Origin: DATDCY01 sp031406795 [NCBI: Candidatus Rokuibacteriota bacterium]
GTDB lineage: Bacteria; JAUVQV01
Reading direction: 5' to 3'
Assembly: GCA_031406795.1 (NCBI GenBank)
Contig: JANOHV010000003.1
Coordinates: 1-32,167, forward strand
Length of the DNA: 32,167 bases
Position numbers and translations under genes: made by a program. Below are positions 24,817-32,167 of the stretch, one piece after another. The first letter of the stretch is position 1, and each line of letters opens with the position of its first letter. The notes beneath the pieces were generated by a model. The model was not told the origin of the DNA, searched no databases, and worked only from the letters and a program-made list of their open reading frames with translations.

Positions 24817-25518
24817 ATGCACGGCAGTGCTGAAGAGGCAGGAGTTTCGATGAGGCCGCGGATCCACATGGTCATTGAGGGGCGCCAGGCGCCCGAGGCG
24901 ATCGAGGCCGCGTCGTTCGCCGCCATCGACGCCGAAGTGCCGCATCAGGGCTTCACGCCGGGGCAGTGGCGCGTGGTGCAGCGCATGATCCACGCGTCGG
25001 CGGACATCGCGCTGGCCGGGAGCGTGCGTTTCTCGGCGGGTGCGGTGGAGGCCGGGATCGCGGCACTGCGCGCGGGCCGGCCGCTGTACGTCGACTCGAA
25101 CATGATCCGGGCGGGGCTCTCGAGCGAGCGGCTGCGCCGGGCGCACCCGCAGTACGGCCCGGAGCGCGTGTTCTGCCACATCGCGGACGACGATGTGGCC
25201 CGGGAGGCGCGCGCGGCCGGCCTGCCGCGGTCGCTTTTCGCGGTCAGAAAGGCCCGGCCGATGCTCGACGGCGGCATTGCGGTGTTCGGTAACGCGCCGG
25301 TCGCGCTGCTGGAGCTCAATCGGATGATCGTCGAAGAGGGGGTGCGGCCGGCGTTCGTCGTGGCGCTGCCGGTCGGCTTCGTGCACGTGGTCGAAAGCAA
25401 GGAGGAGCTGATGGGACTCGGTGTTCCGTACGTCGCGGTGGCCGGCAGAAAGGGAGGCAGCCCGCTGGCGGTTGCCGCCGTCCACGCGCTCTGTTCGCTG
25501 GCGGAGGAGGCGCGATGA
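24817..25518 (+). CDS. cbiC: Cobalt-precorrin-8 methylmutase
   Basis: The protein has 233 residues from the ATG at 24817, with AAGGAG five bases upstream. A second ATG at 24850 also has an AGGAG site and would give a more usual length of 222. The family core is complete: RMIHASADIALAGSVRF with likely catalytic H59, YVDSNMIRAGL, and the end VALPVGFVHVVESKEEL and RKGGSPLAVAAVHAL. CbiC moves the methyl group from C11 to C12 to give cobyrinic acid. It overlaps cbiX as ATGA. Confidence 0.92.
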   Translation: MHGSAEEAGVSMRPRIHMVIEGRQAPEAIEAASFAAIDAEVPHQGFTPGQWRVVQRMIHASADIALAGSVRFSAGAVEAGIAALRAGRPLYVDSNMIRAGLSSERLRRAHPQYGPERVFCHIADDDVAREARAAGLPRSLFAVRKARPMLDGGIAVFGNAPVALLELNRMIVEEGVRPAFVVALPVGFVHVVESKEELMGLGVPYVAVAGRKGGSPLAVAAVHALCSLAEEAR

Positions 25519-26048
25519 GCGCGAAGACGAAACCGGCGGGCGACGCGCTCCCCTCGGTGATCCTGCTCGGTCACGGGAGCCGGGTCGAGAAGGCCGGCGG
25601 CGACATGGAGCGGGTGGCCGCGATCCTGAAGCAGCGGCACGGCTTCCCGCTGGTCGAGTACTGTTTCATGTCGCGGCTGCCGCCGCACTTCCCCGAGACG
25701 CTCGCCGCGCTCGTGGGGCGCGGCGCGACCCGGGTGCTGGTGATCCCGTATTTCCTGCACACGGGGTTGCACATCCGTCTGGACATCCCGGAGATGATGA
25801 AGGAGGAGGCGGCGAAGTACCCGGGGTTGCGGCTGCAGCTCGGGGGGAACCTCGGGTACGACGACATCCTGGTGGAGCTGGTCCGCAAGAGAATCGACGA
25901 ATCGCTCGGTGTCGCCGATGTGCGGGAAGTCGCGCTGCCGGGGAGGGAAAACTTCCCGATCCCGGCGGGGCAGCAGGAGTTCGTGCCGATGGACCCCGCC
26001 GAGGCGAAGAAGTACCGCGCGGGCAAGCACCACGGGCACCACCACTGA
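25515..26048 (+). CDS. cbiX: Sirohydrochlorin cobaltochelatase, small form, with His-rich tail
   Basis: The protein has 177 residues, a single-domain (CbiX-S) chelatase. Catalytic H20 lies in LLGHGSR; H82 and H86 lie in IPYFLHTGLH. The protein inserts cobalt into sirohydrochlorin at the start of the anaerobic pathway, probably as a dimer. The last residues, GKHHGHHH, form a histidine cluster likely to bind or store metal. Translation is coupled to cbiC. The stop is followed within 28 bases by an inverted palindromic repeat, and the cobalt transporter genes come next. Confidence 0.92.
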   Translation: MSAKTKPAGDALPSVILLGHGSRVEKAGGDMERVAAILKQRHGFPLVEYCFMSRLPPHFPETLAALVGRGATRVLVIPYFLHTGLHIRLDIPEMMKEEAAKYPGLRLQLGGNLGYDDILVELVRKRIDESLGVADVREVALPGRENFPIPAGQQEFVPMDPAEAKKYRAGKHHGHHH

Positions 26049-26075
26049 CAGAATGACGAGCCATGTGTTTTTCGT

Positions 26076-26166
26076 CGGATTGCCGCGCCTTCGGCTCGCA
26101 ATGACATGAGCGAGCGACGAACCGTGGTCATTGCGAGGAGCGGCGTAGCCGCGACTCGGCAATCCG
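26076..26166. repeat. Inverted pair of CATTGCGAG-type palindromic repeats
   Basis: Unit one (26076-26105) reads on the minus strand GTCATTGCGAG...GGCAATCCG; unit two (26127-26166) reads the same on the plus strand. Each is itself an imperfect palindrome, and the two units are head to head. Similar GTCATTGCGAG...GGCAATC elements are, to my knowledge, scattered between genes in many bacteria. The pair separates cbiX from cbiM and overlaps the 5' end of the cbiM frame. Confidence 0.7.
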
Positions 26167-26948
26167 ACTGGTCCGCGCCGTGGCTGACAGACCGCCATGG
26201 CCCACGGCCCCTGGTCTTTCGGCGGGCGGGATCGGTCGTCGCGGCTCTCGCGCTGCTTCTCGGCTCCGTCTCCCCCGCCCATGCCATGCACATCTCCGAG
26301 GGGATCCTGCCGCCGCTCTGGGCGGGCCTCTGGTTCGCGGTCGCGGCGCCCTTCGTCTGGCTGGGACTGCGCGAGGTGCGCCGCCGCAGCGGGACCTCGC
26401 CGCACTTCAAGGTGCTGACCGGCCTCGTCGGCGCCGCGGTGTTCGTGATCTCCTGCATGCCGATACCGGTGCCGTTCACCGGGACGACCTCGCACCCCTG
26501 CGGCACCGGTCTCGCCGCGGTGATCGTGGGGCCGGCGGTAACCACCGTCATCGCCGCGATCGCGCTGCTGCTCCAGGCGCTTTTTCTCGCGCACGGGGGG
26601 CTGACGACGCTTGGCGCGAACATCGTCTCGATGGGGGTGGTCGGGGCCTATGCCGGCTGGCTGGTCTTCGCCGGGCTGCGCCGGGCCGGGTTCGGCATGG
26701 TCGTCGCCGCCGGCGCGGCCGGCCTGGTTTCGGATTGGGCGACCTATGCCGCGACTTCGGGGGAATTGGCCGCGGCCCTTCACGGCGGCGCCACGATCGC
26801 GGCGACGTTCTCGGCCATCGCGCTGGCCTTCCTGCCGACCCAGGTGCCGCTCGGCGTTCTCGAGGCCGTCGTGTCGGGGGCGGCGATGAAGTTCCTGCTG
26901 GCGCGCCGTCCCGAGTTCGTCGGGGAACCCCCGGCGGGGCCGATCTGA
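26106..26948 (+). CDS. cbiM: Cobalt ECF transporter substrate-binding membrane protein CbiM
   Basis: The frame from the ATG at 26106 is 280 residues, but the first 20 or so are encoded by a palindromic repeat and no Shine-Dalgarno is seen, so the true start is uncertain (a GTG at 26124 is another option). A signal peptide follows (hydrophobic core VVAALALLLGSV, cleavage after AHA near residue 60). The mature protein would begin MHISEGILPP; CbiM proteins bind cobalt with this free N terminus. Several membrane helices follow, with FTGTTSHPCGTG as a conserved loop. CbiM works with CbiQ, CbiO and a small subunit, all encoded next. The stop overlaps the next start by one base. Confidence 0.88.
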   Translation: MSERRTVVIARSGVAATRQSDWSAPWLTDRHGPRPLVFRRAGSVVAALALLLGSVSPAHAMHISEGILPPLWAGLWFAVAAPFVWLGLREVRRRSGTSPHFKVLTGLVGAAVFVISCMPIPVPFTGTTSHPCGTGLAAVIVGPAVTTVIAAIALLLQALFLAHGGLTTLGANIVSMGVVGAYAGWLVFAGLRRAGFGMVVAAGAAGLVSDWATYAATSGELAAALHGGATIAATFSAIALAFLPTQVPLGVLEAVVSGAAMKFLLARRPEFVGEPPAGPI

Positions 26949-27235
26949 TGCGGGCGCAGGGGGTCTTGCTCGCCCTGGCCCTGCCGCTCTGGCTGGCGGC
27001 GGTGCCGTTTTCGGCGCCGGCGGCGTCGGCGGCGTCGGATTGGGCCGGGGTCGACGAGAAGGTCGTGGAGAAGTTCGCGCACGAGGCCGGACGCCCCCCC
27101 CGCGAACCGCTGATCGACACCGATCGCGGCGACCTGCTGCTCTTCGTCTTCCTCGTGGCCGGCGCCCTCGGGGGGTTCATCGCCGGCTACTGCTATCGCG
27201 CACTATTCCCGCCGCGCGGCGGGAAGAAGGGGTGA
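26948..27235 (+). CDS. Small membrane protein in the CbiN position of the cobalt transporter
   Basis: The protein has 95 residues. It has an N-terminal signal sequence or helix (LLALALPLWLAAVPFSAPAA), a short polar stretch with KFAHEAGRPPREPLIDTD, and a C-terminal helix LLLFVFLVAGALGGFIAGYC ending in basic residues, so probably one or two membrane spans with the middle outside. It overlaps cbiM by one base and is followed by cbiQ, where CbiN lies in other systems. The sequence does not clearly match CbiN or the PDGLE-type small subunits I know, so function is inferred from position only. Confidence 0.75.
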   Translation: MRAQGVLLALALPLWLAAVPFSAPAASAASDWAGVDEKVVEKFAHEAGRPPREPLIDTDRGDLLLFVFLVAGALGGFIAGYCYRALFPPRGGKKG

Positions 27236-27238
27236 TGC

Positions 27239-28015
27239 GTGTTTGAACTCTTCTCGGACATCTTTACCTACCGGGAGAACCGTCTCACGGCGGTCGACCC
27301 CCGCGTGAAGCTCCTCGTCGCGCTTGGCGCGATCCTGCTGGTGTTGTTCTCCACCCGGCCGGCGCTGCCGTTGCTGGTGGCCGGCGCCGCGCTCGGCGCG
27401 ATGGGCGCGCTCGGGTTCCCGCTTCTTGTCGTCGCGGCGCGGCTGACGATTCCGCTCGGGCTCGTCCTGGTGCTGTTTGCGTTCCGGCTGTTCACGACGT
27501 CCGGCGAGCCGCTGTTCACGCTGGAAATCGCCGGGCTCGCGCTCCGCGGCACCCGCCAGGGGCTGCAGGCGGGGAGCCTGCTCGCGTCCCGGGTTCTGGG
27601 CGCCACGTCGGTCCTCGTGCTGCTCGGGATGGTGACCCCGGCGCACGCGCTCTTCCGGGCGCTGCTCTGGCTGCGGATCCCCCGCGGCCTTGTCGAGATC
27701 GGCCTGCTGATGTACCGGTTCATCTTCGTGCTGCTCGACATCGCGGCCGACATGGCCACGGCGCAGACGCTGCGCCTCGGCTACCGCGGGGCGGGGCGCT
27801 CGCTGCGTTCGGTCGGGACCCTCGCCGGCGCCGTACTGGTGCGGTCGCTGGATCAGGCGGCGCGCACCAGCGAGGCGATGGTGCTCAGGGGCTACGCCGG
27901 GACGATGCCCGCGGGGACGCTGCCGCGGATACCGCTGCGCGAGGCAGTCGGGCTGCTCGGCGTGTTCGCGGCCCTGGGCTGCGCCTACCTGGCCGGCGAA
28001 AGGCTGCTGCGGTGA
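27239..28015 (+). CDS. cbiQ: Cobalt ECF transporter T component CbiQ
   Basis: The protein has 258 residues and a GTG start with AAGGGG upstream. The start LFSDIFTYRENRLTAVDPRVKLL is typical for CbiQ, with membrane helices to about residue 125 and again at the C terminus. The cytoplasmic coupling helix carries SEAMVLRGYAG, the Arg-Gly signature that contacts the ATPase. The protein transmits ATP-driven movement from CbiO to CbiM. Its last bases overlap cbiO (GTGA). Confidence 0.92.
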   Translation: MFELFSDIFTYRENRLTAVDPRVKLLVALGAILLVLFSTRPALPLLVAGAALGAMGALGFPLLVVAARLTIPLGLVLVLFAFRLFTTSGEPLFTLEIAGLALRGTRQGLQAGSLLASRVLGATSVLVLLGMVTPAHALFRALLWLRIPRGLVEIGLLMYRFIFVLLDIAADMATAQTLRLGYRGAGRSLRSVGTLAGAVLVRSLDQAARTSEAMVLRGYAGTMPAGTLPRIPLREAVGLLGVFAALGCAYLAGERLLR

Positions 28016-28905
28016 CGCGGGAATCGGAGAATCCGCGGGAAGCCTTGAGCGCGGAGGGTGTCGTTTTCTCCTATCCGACGGGGGCGGTGGCTCTCGACGG
28101 GATCGAATTCCATCTCGCCGGCGGGGAGTTCGTCGCGCTGCTGGCCTCCAACGGCTCGGGGAAGACCACGCTGCTCAAGGTGCTGGTCGGGCTGCTCAAG
28201 CCGACGCAGGGCGTGGTGAGCCTCTGGGGCCGGAACCTCAGCGCGATGAAGCAGCACGACATCTGCCGGCAGGTGGGGATGGTGCTGCAGAACCCGACCG
28301 ACCAGCTTTTTGCGGCGACGGTCGAGGAGGACGTGGCGTTCGGGCCGCGCAATCTCGGCCTGGGCGACACCGAGGTCGAGGAGCGCGTCGCCGAGGCGCT
28401 CTCGCTCGTGTCGGCGCAGCACCTGAGAAAGCGCGCCATCCACCACATCAGCTTCGGCGAGCAGAAGCGGGTGGCGATCGCCGGCGTGCTGGCGATGGGG
28501 CCTTCGGTGATGCTGCTGGACGAGCCCTCCGCCGGCCTGGATCCCGCCGGCGAGGCGGAAATGATGCGCGTGCTCAGCCGGCTGAACAAGGAGCGCGGGA
28601 TCACCGTGCTGCTGGCGACGCACTCCGTCGACATGCTCCCGCTGTTCGCCGACCGGATCTATGTGCTCAACCGCGGCCGGGTGCTGCACCAGGGCCCGCC
28701 GGAAGTGATCTTCCGCGACGACGAGATACTGAAGACCGCGCACCTGCGGCTGCCGTACATCTCCGGGCTGCTCTACGAGCTGAAAAAATACCACGGCGTG
28801 CCGATCGACGGCCTGCCGCTGACGATCGGCGAAGCCCGGGAGAAGCTGCTCGAACTGATACCGGACGATGTGCTCGCGGACGGTTTCCGCAAAGGGACGC
28901 CGTGA
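28012..28905 (+). CDS. cbiO: Cobalt ECF transporter ATPase CbiO
   Basis: The protein has 297 residues and a GTG start. Walker A NGSGKTT is at 47-53 and a Q-loop lies in MVLQNPTDQLFA. The signature is SFGEQ (147-151) instead of the usual SGGQ-type, a variation seen in this family. Walker B LLDEP has D170 and E171, and the switch is ATHSVDM. It probably works as a homodimer because only one ATPase gene is present. About 60 C-terminal residues extend beyond the ATPase fold. It overlaps cbiD by four bases. Confidence 0.93.
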   Translation: MTRESENPREALSAEGVVFSYPTGAVALDGIEFHLAGGEFVALLASNGSGKTTLLKVLVGLLKPTQGVVSLWGRNLSAMKQHDICRQVGMVLQNPTDQLFAATVEEDVAFGPRNLGLGDTEVEERVAEALSLVSAQHLRKRAIHHISFGEQKRVAIAGVLAMGPSVMLLDEPSAGLDPAGEAEMMRVLSRLNKERGITVLLATHSVDMLPLFADRIYVLNRGRVLHQGPPEVIFRDDEILKTAHLRLPYISGLLYELKKYHGVPIDGLPLTIGEAREKLLELIPDDVLADGFRKGTP

Positions 28906-29966
28906 GCGAGCTGCGCGGCGGGTACACGACGGGAGCCTGCGCGGCGGCAGCCGCAAAAGCCGCGGCGCTGCTGCTGCGCGGCGACGGGCCCGCCGGCGCA
29001 GTGGCGATACCCTTTCCCGACGGCACCCGGGAGAGCTTCGCGGTCGAGGCTGCGGAGCCTCTCGGCGGGATGCGGGCGCGGGCGGCCGTGCGAAAGTCGG
29101 CGGGCGACGATCCCGACGTCACCGACAAGGCGCTGATCGTCGCTGAGGTGCGCGAGACGGCGGGCGCGGCGGTGACCTTCAGGGCGGGGGAGGGAGTCGG
29201 CACGGTGACAAAGCCCGGCCTGTCGATACCGCCCGGGGAGCCGGCGATCAACCCGGGCCCGCGCCGCATGATCGCGGCGGCGCTCCGCGAGGTGTCGCCC
29301 GGCGGCTACGAGGTCACGATCTCCCTTCCCGGCGGCGCGGAGCTTGCCGCCAGGACTTTCAATCCCCGCCTCGGGATCCTGGGCGGGGTCTCCATCCTCG
29401 GCACGACCGGCCGGGTGGTGCCGTTCAGCTGCCCGGCGCTGCGCGAGGCGCTCGCCTGCGCCCTGGACATTGCGCAGGCCGCCGGCGAAAAAGAACCGGT
29501 GCTGGTGCCGGGAAAGATCGGCAAGAATGCGGCCGAGCGGCATTTCGCGCTGCGGGCGGGTCAAGTCGTCGAGGTCAGCAACGAATGGGGCTACATGCTC
29601 GAGAAGACGGTCGGCCGCGGTTTCGAGGCGCTGTTGCTGCTCGGGCACCCCGGCAAGCTGGCGAAGCTCGCGATGGGGTATTGGGACACCCACAGTCGCG
29701 CCTCGCCATCGGCGCGCAACTATGTGCAGGACCTGGCGGTGGAGCTGCTCGGTGGGGCGCCTTCCGCGAGCGAGACGGTCGAGGGCGTGCTCGCGGAACT
29801 CCCCGCGGCGGGGCGGCGGGCGGTGGCCGACCGGCTGGCGGCCGAGGTCGGGCGCTCGGCCGCGGCCAGGCTGGAGTGCGGGCTGGTCCCGGCGGTGGTG
29901 TTGATCGACATGACGGGCGAAATCCTGGGGACGTGCGGGGAGCTGTCGCGATGGAAAAGCGCATAG
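28902..29966 (+). CDS. cbiD: Cobalt-precorrin-5B C1-methyltransferase
   Basis: The protein has 354 residues with a GTG start overlapping cbiO. The N-terminal GYTTGACAAAAAKAA motif is diagnostic of CbiD. Further blocks are GVGTVTKPGLSIPPGEPAINPGP, GISILGTTG-like GVSILGTTGRV and SNEWGYM. It methylates C1 of cobalt-precorrin-5B using SAM and is specific to the anaerobic pathway. It overlaps cbiE by 16 bases in a different frame. Confidence 0.95.
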   Translation: MSELRGGYTTGACAAAAAKAAALLLRGDGPAGAVAIPFPDGTRESFAVEAAEPLGGMRARAAVRKSAGDDPDVTDKALIVAEVRETAGAAVTFRAGEGVGTVTKPGLSIPPGEPAINPGPRRMIAAALREVSPGGYEVTISLPGGAELAARTFNPRLGILGGVSILGTTGRVVPFSCPALREALACALDIAQAAGEKEPVLVPGKIGKNAAERHFALRAGQVVEVSNEWGYMLEKTVGRGFEALLLLGHPGKLAKLAMGYWDTHSRASPSARNYVQDLAVELLGGAPSASETVEGVLAELPAAGRRAVADRLAAEVGRSAAARLECGLVPAVVLIDMTGEILGTCGELSRWKSA

Positions 29967-30577
29967 CGATCGTCGGCTGCGGGCCGGGCGCGCCCGCGTG
30001 CGTGACCCCGGAGGCCCGCGCGGCCTGCGCCGGCGCGCAGGTGCTGGTGGGGGCCGCCCGCGCGCTCGAACTCTTCCCCGAATGCCGGGGGCGCAGGATC
30101 GTCATGAACGGCGGCTCGCGCGCTCTGCTGGAAGCCGTGGCGGCGCTGGACCCCGGCGAGCGGGTGGCGGTGCTGGTCACCGGGGACCCCGGGATCGCGA
30201 GCCTGGGGACGCTGGCCATGCGCCGCTTCGGCCGCGCCGCGTGCCGGGTCGTGCCGGGGATCAGCTCGGCGCAGGTCGCCTTCGCGCGGCTGGGGCTGGA
30301 CTGGACCGGCGCCAGGATTCTCAGCGCGCACCACACCCGGCCGGAGGCGGCGGTTGCGGGCGAGAAGGTCATGGCCGTGCTGGCCGGGGGGAAGGATTCC
30401 TTCGGCTGGATCGCGGATTTGCTGGAGGGGTGCGGCGAAGGGTATGCCGCTATTGCGTGCGAGGACCTGACCCTGCCTTCGGAGCGCGTGAGCCGCATCG
30501 ATCTCGCGCAGCTGCGTCGCGGAGATTTCTCGCATCGGACGGTGGTCGTCATCGCAAAGGAAGAGCTGATCGCATGA
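29951..30577 (+). CDS. cbiE: Cobalt-precorrin-7 C5-methyltransferase
   Basis: The protein has 208 residues from the ATG at 29951, inside the end of cbiD. It is a tetrapyrrole methyltransferase fold with IVGCGPGAP at the start, VLVTGDPGIASLG and VVPGISSAQVAFARLGLDW. Length fits stand-alone CbiE; there is no fused CbiT domain (C15 methylation and decarboxylation), and cbiT is not the next gene. Its stop overlaps cbiL (ATGA). Confidence 0.9.
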   Translation: MEKRIAIVGCGPGAPACVTPEARAACAGAQVLVGAARALELFPECRGRRIVMNGGSRALLEAVAALDPGERVAVLVTGDPGIASLGTLAMRRFGRAACRVVPGISSAQVAFARLGLDWTGARILSAHHTRPEAAVAGEKVMAVLAGGKDSFGWIADLLEGCGEGYAAIACEDLTLPSERVSRIDLAQLRRGDFSHRTVVVIAKEELIA

Positions 30578-31302
30578 AAAAGGGAACACTGTACGGAATC
30601 GGGGTCGGGCCCGGCGACCCGGGGCTGATCACGGTGAAGGGCCGGGAAGTGATCGGGGCGTGCCGCCACGTGTTTGCGCCGAAGGCGAGGATCAAGTCGG
30701 AGAGCCTGGCGCTTCAGATCGCGGGCAGGTACGCCGGCGCCGGGGCGCAGATCCACGAGGTCGTCTTCCCGATGGTCGAGGAGGAGGCGGTGCTCGAGCG
30801 GCACTGGAACGAGTGCGCCGCCGAGATCGCTGCGCTGCTGGAGGCCGGGGAAGACGTCTGCTTCCTGACGCTCGGAGACACCCTGCTTTACTCGACGCAC
30901 ATCTACTTGGTGCGCGCGCTGAAGGCGCTCTCGCCGGAGGCGGCGGTCGTCACGATACCGGGCGTCAACGCCTTCAGCGCGGCGGCTGCGCTGACCGGGT
31001 TCCCGCTTGGCGAGGGCAAGAGACCGCTGCTGGTGATCCCCGTCTCCGACGACCTCGAGATCGTCCGGGAGGCGATCGACGGGGAGCGCACCGTCGTGCT
31101 GATGAAAGTCGGCAAGCGGCTGCCCGAGATCGTCGCGCTGCTGGAGGCGCGCGGCCTCGCGCAGCGCAGCGTCTTCGTCGCGCGCGTCGGGCTCGAAGGC
31201 GAGCGGGTGGAGACCGACCTGACACGGCTCAAGGCCGGGGGCGAGCAACTCGGCTATCTCTCGGTGATCCTCGTCCCCGCCGAAAGGAAGGTGTCCGCAT
31301 GA
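30574..31302 (+). CDS. cbiL: Cobalt-precorrin-2 C20-methyltransferase
   Basis: The protein has 242 residues. GIGVGPGDPGLITVKG at 8-23 is the SAM-binding start of the family; TLGDTLLYSTHIYL and IPGVNAFSAAAALTGFPLGEG distinguish the CbiL/CobI branch from CbiF and CbiH. It methylates C20 early in the pathway after cobalt insertion by CbiX. It overlaps both neighbours as ATGA. Confidence 0.92.
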   Translation: MKKGTLYGIGVGPGDPGLITVKGREVIGACRHVFAPKARIKSESLALQIAGRYAGAGAQIHEVVFPMVEEEAVLERHWNECAAEIAALLEAGEDVCFLTLGDTLLYSTHIYLVRALKALSPEAAVVTIPGVNAFSAAAALTGFPLGEGKRPLLVIPVSDDLEIVREAIDGERTVVLMKVGKRLPEIVALLEARGLAQRSVFVARVGLEGERVETDLTRLKAGGEQLGYLSVILVPAERKVSA

Positions 31303-32054
31303 AAGTGATCTTCGTCGGCTCGGGTCCCGGGGATCCCGAACTGCTGACCATCAAGGCCGAGCGCCTGCTGCGGGGCGCGCGCTGCTGCATCTACGCGGGG
31401 TCGCTCGTCGCCGAAACGATCGTCGGCCTGCTCCCCGCGGACGCCGAGCGCCACGACTCCGCGAACCTCTCGCTCGAGCAGATCGTCGAGATCATCAAGG
31501 GCGCGCGCGAGCGGGAGATCGACGTCGTGCGGCTGCACTCGGGCGACCCGTCGATTTACGGCGCCATCGGCGAGCAGATGGCCCGGCTCGACGAACTGGG
31601 GATCGCCTACGAGGTCGTGCCGGGCGTCAGTTCGTTCCAGGCGGCCGCGGCCGCGCTCAAGATCGAGCTGACCGTGCCGGAAATCTCCCAGACCATCATC
31701 CTGACCCGCGCGTCGGGGCGCACGCCGCTGCCGGAGCACCAGGAACTGGAGCGACTGGCGCGCACGCGGGCCACGCTGTGCATCTTCCTCTCGATCCACA
31801 AGATCGAGGAGATCGCGCGCGTGCTGGCCGCGGAGTACGGTAGCGACGCCCCCGCGGCCGTCGTCTTCCACGCCTCGCGCCCCGATCAGCTCGTGATCCG
31901 CGGCACGCTCGCGGACATCGCCAGCCAGACCCGGGCGAGCGGCATCACCAAGACCGCGCTGGTCATCGTCGGCAACGCGGTGGCGCGCGCGGACCGGGTC
32001 TCCCGGCTCTACGACAAGAGCTTCACGCACGGCTACCGGGAGGCCGAAACGTGA
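31299..32054 (+). CDS. cbiF: Cobalt-precorrin-4 C11-methyltransferase
   Basis: The protein has 251 residues. FVGSGPGDPELLTIK at the start, CCIYAGSLV, RLHSGDPSIYGAIGEQM and VVPGVSSFQAAAAAL are typical CbiF/CobM blocks. It methylates C11 of cobalt-precorrin-4. The ATG overlaps the cbiL stop, and its own stop overlaps the next GTG. Confidence 0.95.
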   Translation: MKVIFVGSGPGDPELLTIKAERLLRGARCCIYAGSLVAETIVGLLPADAERHDSANLSLEQIVEIIKGAREREIDVVRLHSGDPSIYGAIGEQMARLDELGIAYEVVPGVSSFQAAAAALKIELTVPEISQTIILTRASGRTPLPEHQELERLARTRATLCIFLSIHKIEEIARVLAAEYGSDAPAAVVFHASRPDQLVIRGTLADIASQTRASGITKTALVIVGNAVARADRVSRLYDKSFTHGYREAET

Positions 32055-32167
32055 GGCGACTCGCCGCGATCACCCTCTCCCGGCAGGGGTTGTCGGTCGC
32101 GAAGCGGATCAAGGAAGGACTCGGGAAGGTCGATCTCTACGCCCACGCGGCGGTAGCGGGCACCCTC
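32051..32167 (+). CDS. cbiG: Cobalt-precorrin-5A hydrolase, N-terminal fragment
   Basis: The GTG at 32051 overlaps the cbiF stop (GTGA). The 39 visible residues (RRLAAITLSRQGLSVAKRI, then DLYAHAAVAGTL) fit the N terminus of CbiG, which opens the ring lactone and releases acetaldehyde. The gene runs off the window. Order after cbiF supports the call. Confidence 0.75.
   Translation, partial: MRRLAAITLSRQGLSVAKRIKEGLGKVDLYAHAAVAGTL

Overview
The window is high-GC bacterial DNA (roughly two-thirds G+C by eye) dominated by an anaerobic cobalamin (vitamin B12) biosynthesis locus. The pathway type (cbiX, cbiC, cbiD, cbiE, cbiL, cbiF, cbiG, cbiP, cbiB), a ThiC-like lower-ligand enzyme under a B12 riboswitch, a CobD-CbiP fusion and CATTGCGAG-type intergenic repeats suggest an anaerobic Desulfuromonadota/'deltaproteobacterial' lineage. 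That placement is inference; no rRNA marker is present.

Layout. (1) 1-2872: two tandem paralogous secreted proteins built from 44-residue Asp-rich repeats, each followed by a strong GC hairpin. (2) 2914-3798, minus strand: a CobW-type GTPase. (3) 3929-10217: a cobalamin riboswitch with an intrinsic terminator, then four tightly packed genes: a ThiC-family protein (probably BzaF), an O-methyltransferase fused to a DUF2284 metal-binding domain, and two B12-binding radical SAM proteins. This set matches the steps of anaerobic 5,6-dimethylbenzimidazole (DMB) synthesis (ring formation, O-methylation, two C-methylation/rearrangement steps). (4) 10254-15477: the wreck of a type I restriction-modification locus. 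hsdM, hsdS and hsdR carry internal deletions, frameshifts and a nonsense codon. A DUF488 gene and a small nucleotidyltransferase/HEPN pair sit among them. (5) 15501-32167: a second cobalamin riboswitch with a near-consensus promoter and terminator, followed by cobC-cobU-cobT-cobS-cobD/cbiP-cbiB-cobO-cbiA-cbiC-cbiX-cbiM-(small membrane protein)-cbiQ-cbiO-cbiD-cbiE-cbiL-cbiF-cbiG. Most of these genes overlap by ATGA or GTGA. The window ends inside cbiG.

How it fits together. CbiX and the CbiMQO transporter supply and insert cobalt. CbiL/F/G/D/E/C build the corrin ring, CbiA and CbiP amidate it and CobO adenosylates it. CobD/CbiB add the aminopropanol arm. CobU/CobT/CobS/CobC assemble the nucleotide loop, with the lower ligand made by the bza genes and activated by CobT. 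Both operons can be shut off by B12 through their riboswitches.

The least explained feature is a pair of near-identical intergenic elements (22554-22661 and 24621-24752) in the middle of the cob operon. They can fold into mutually exclusive stems, one copy runs into the cobO ribosome-binding site, and together they flank the cobO-cbiA pair. They look like an undescribed structured RNA or a mobile repeat.
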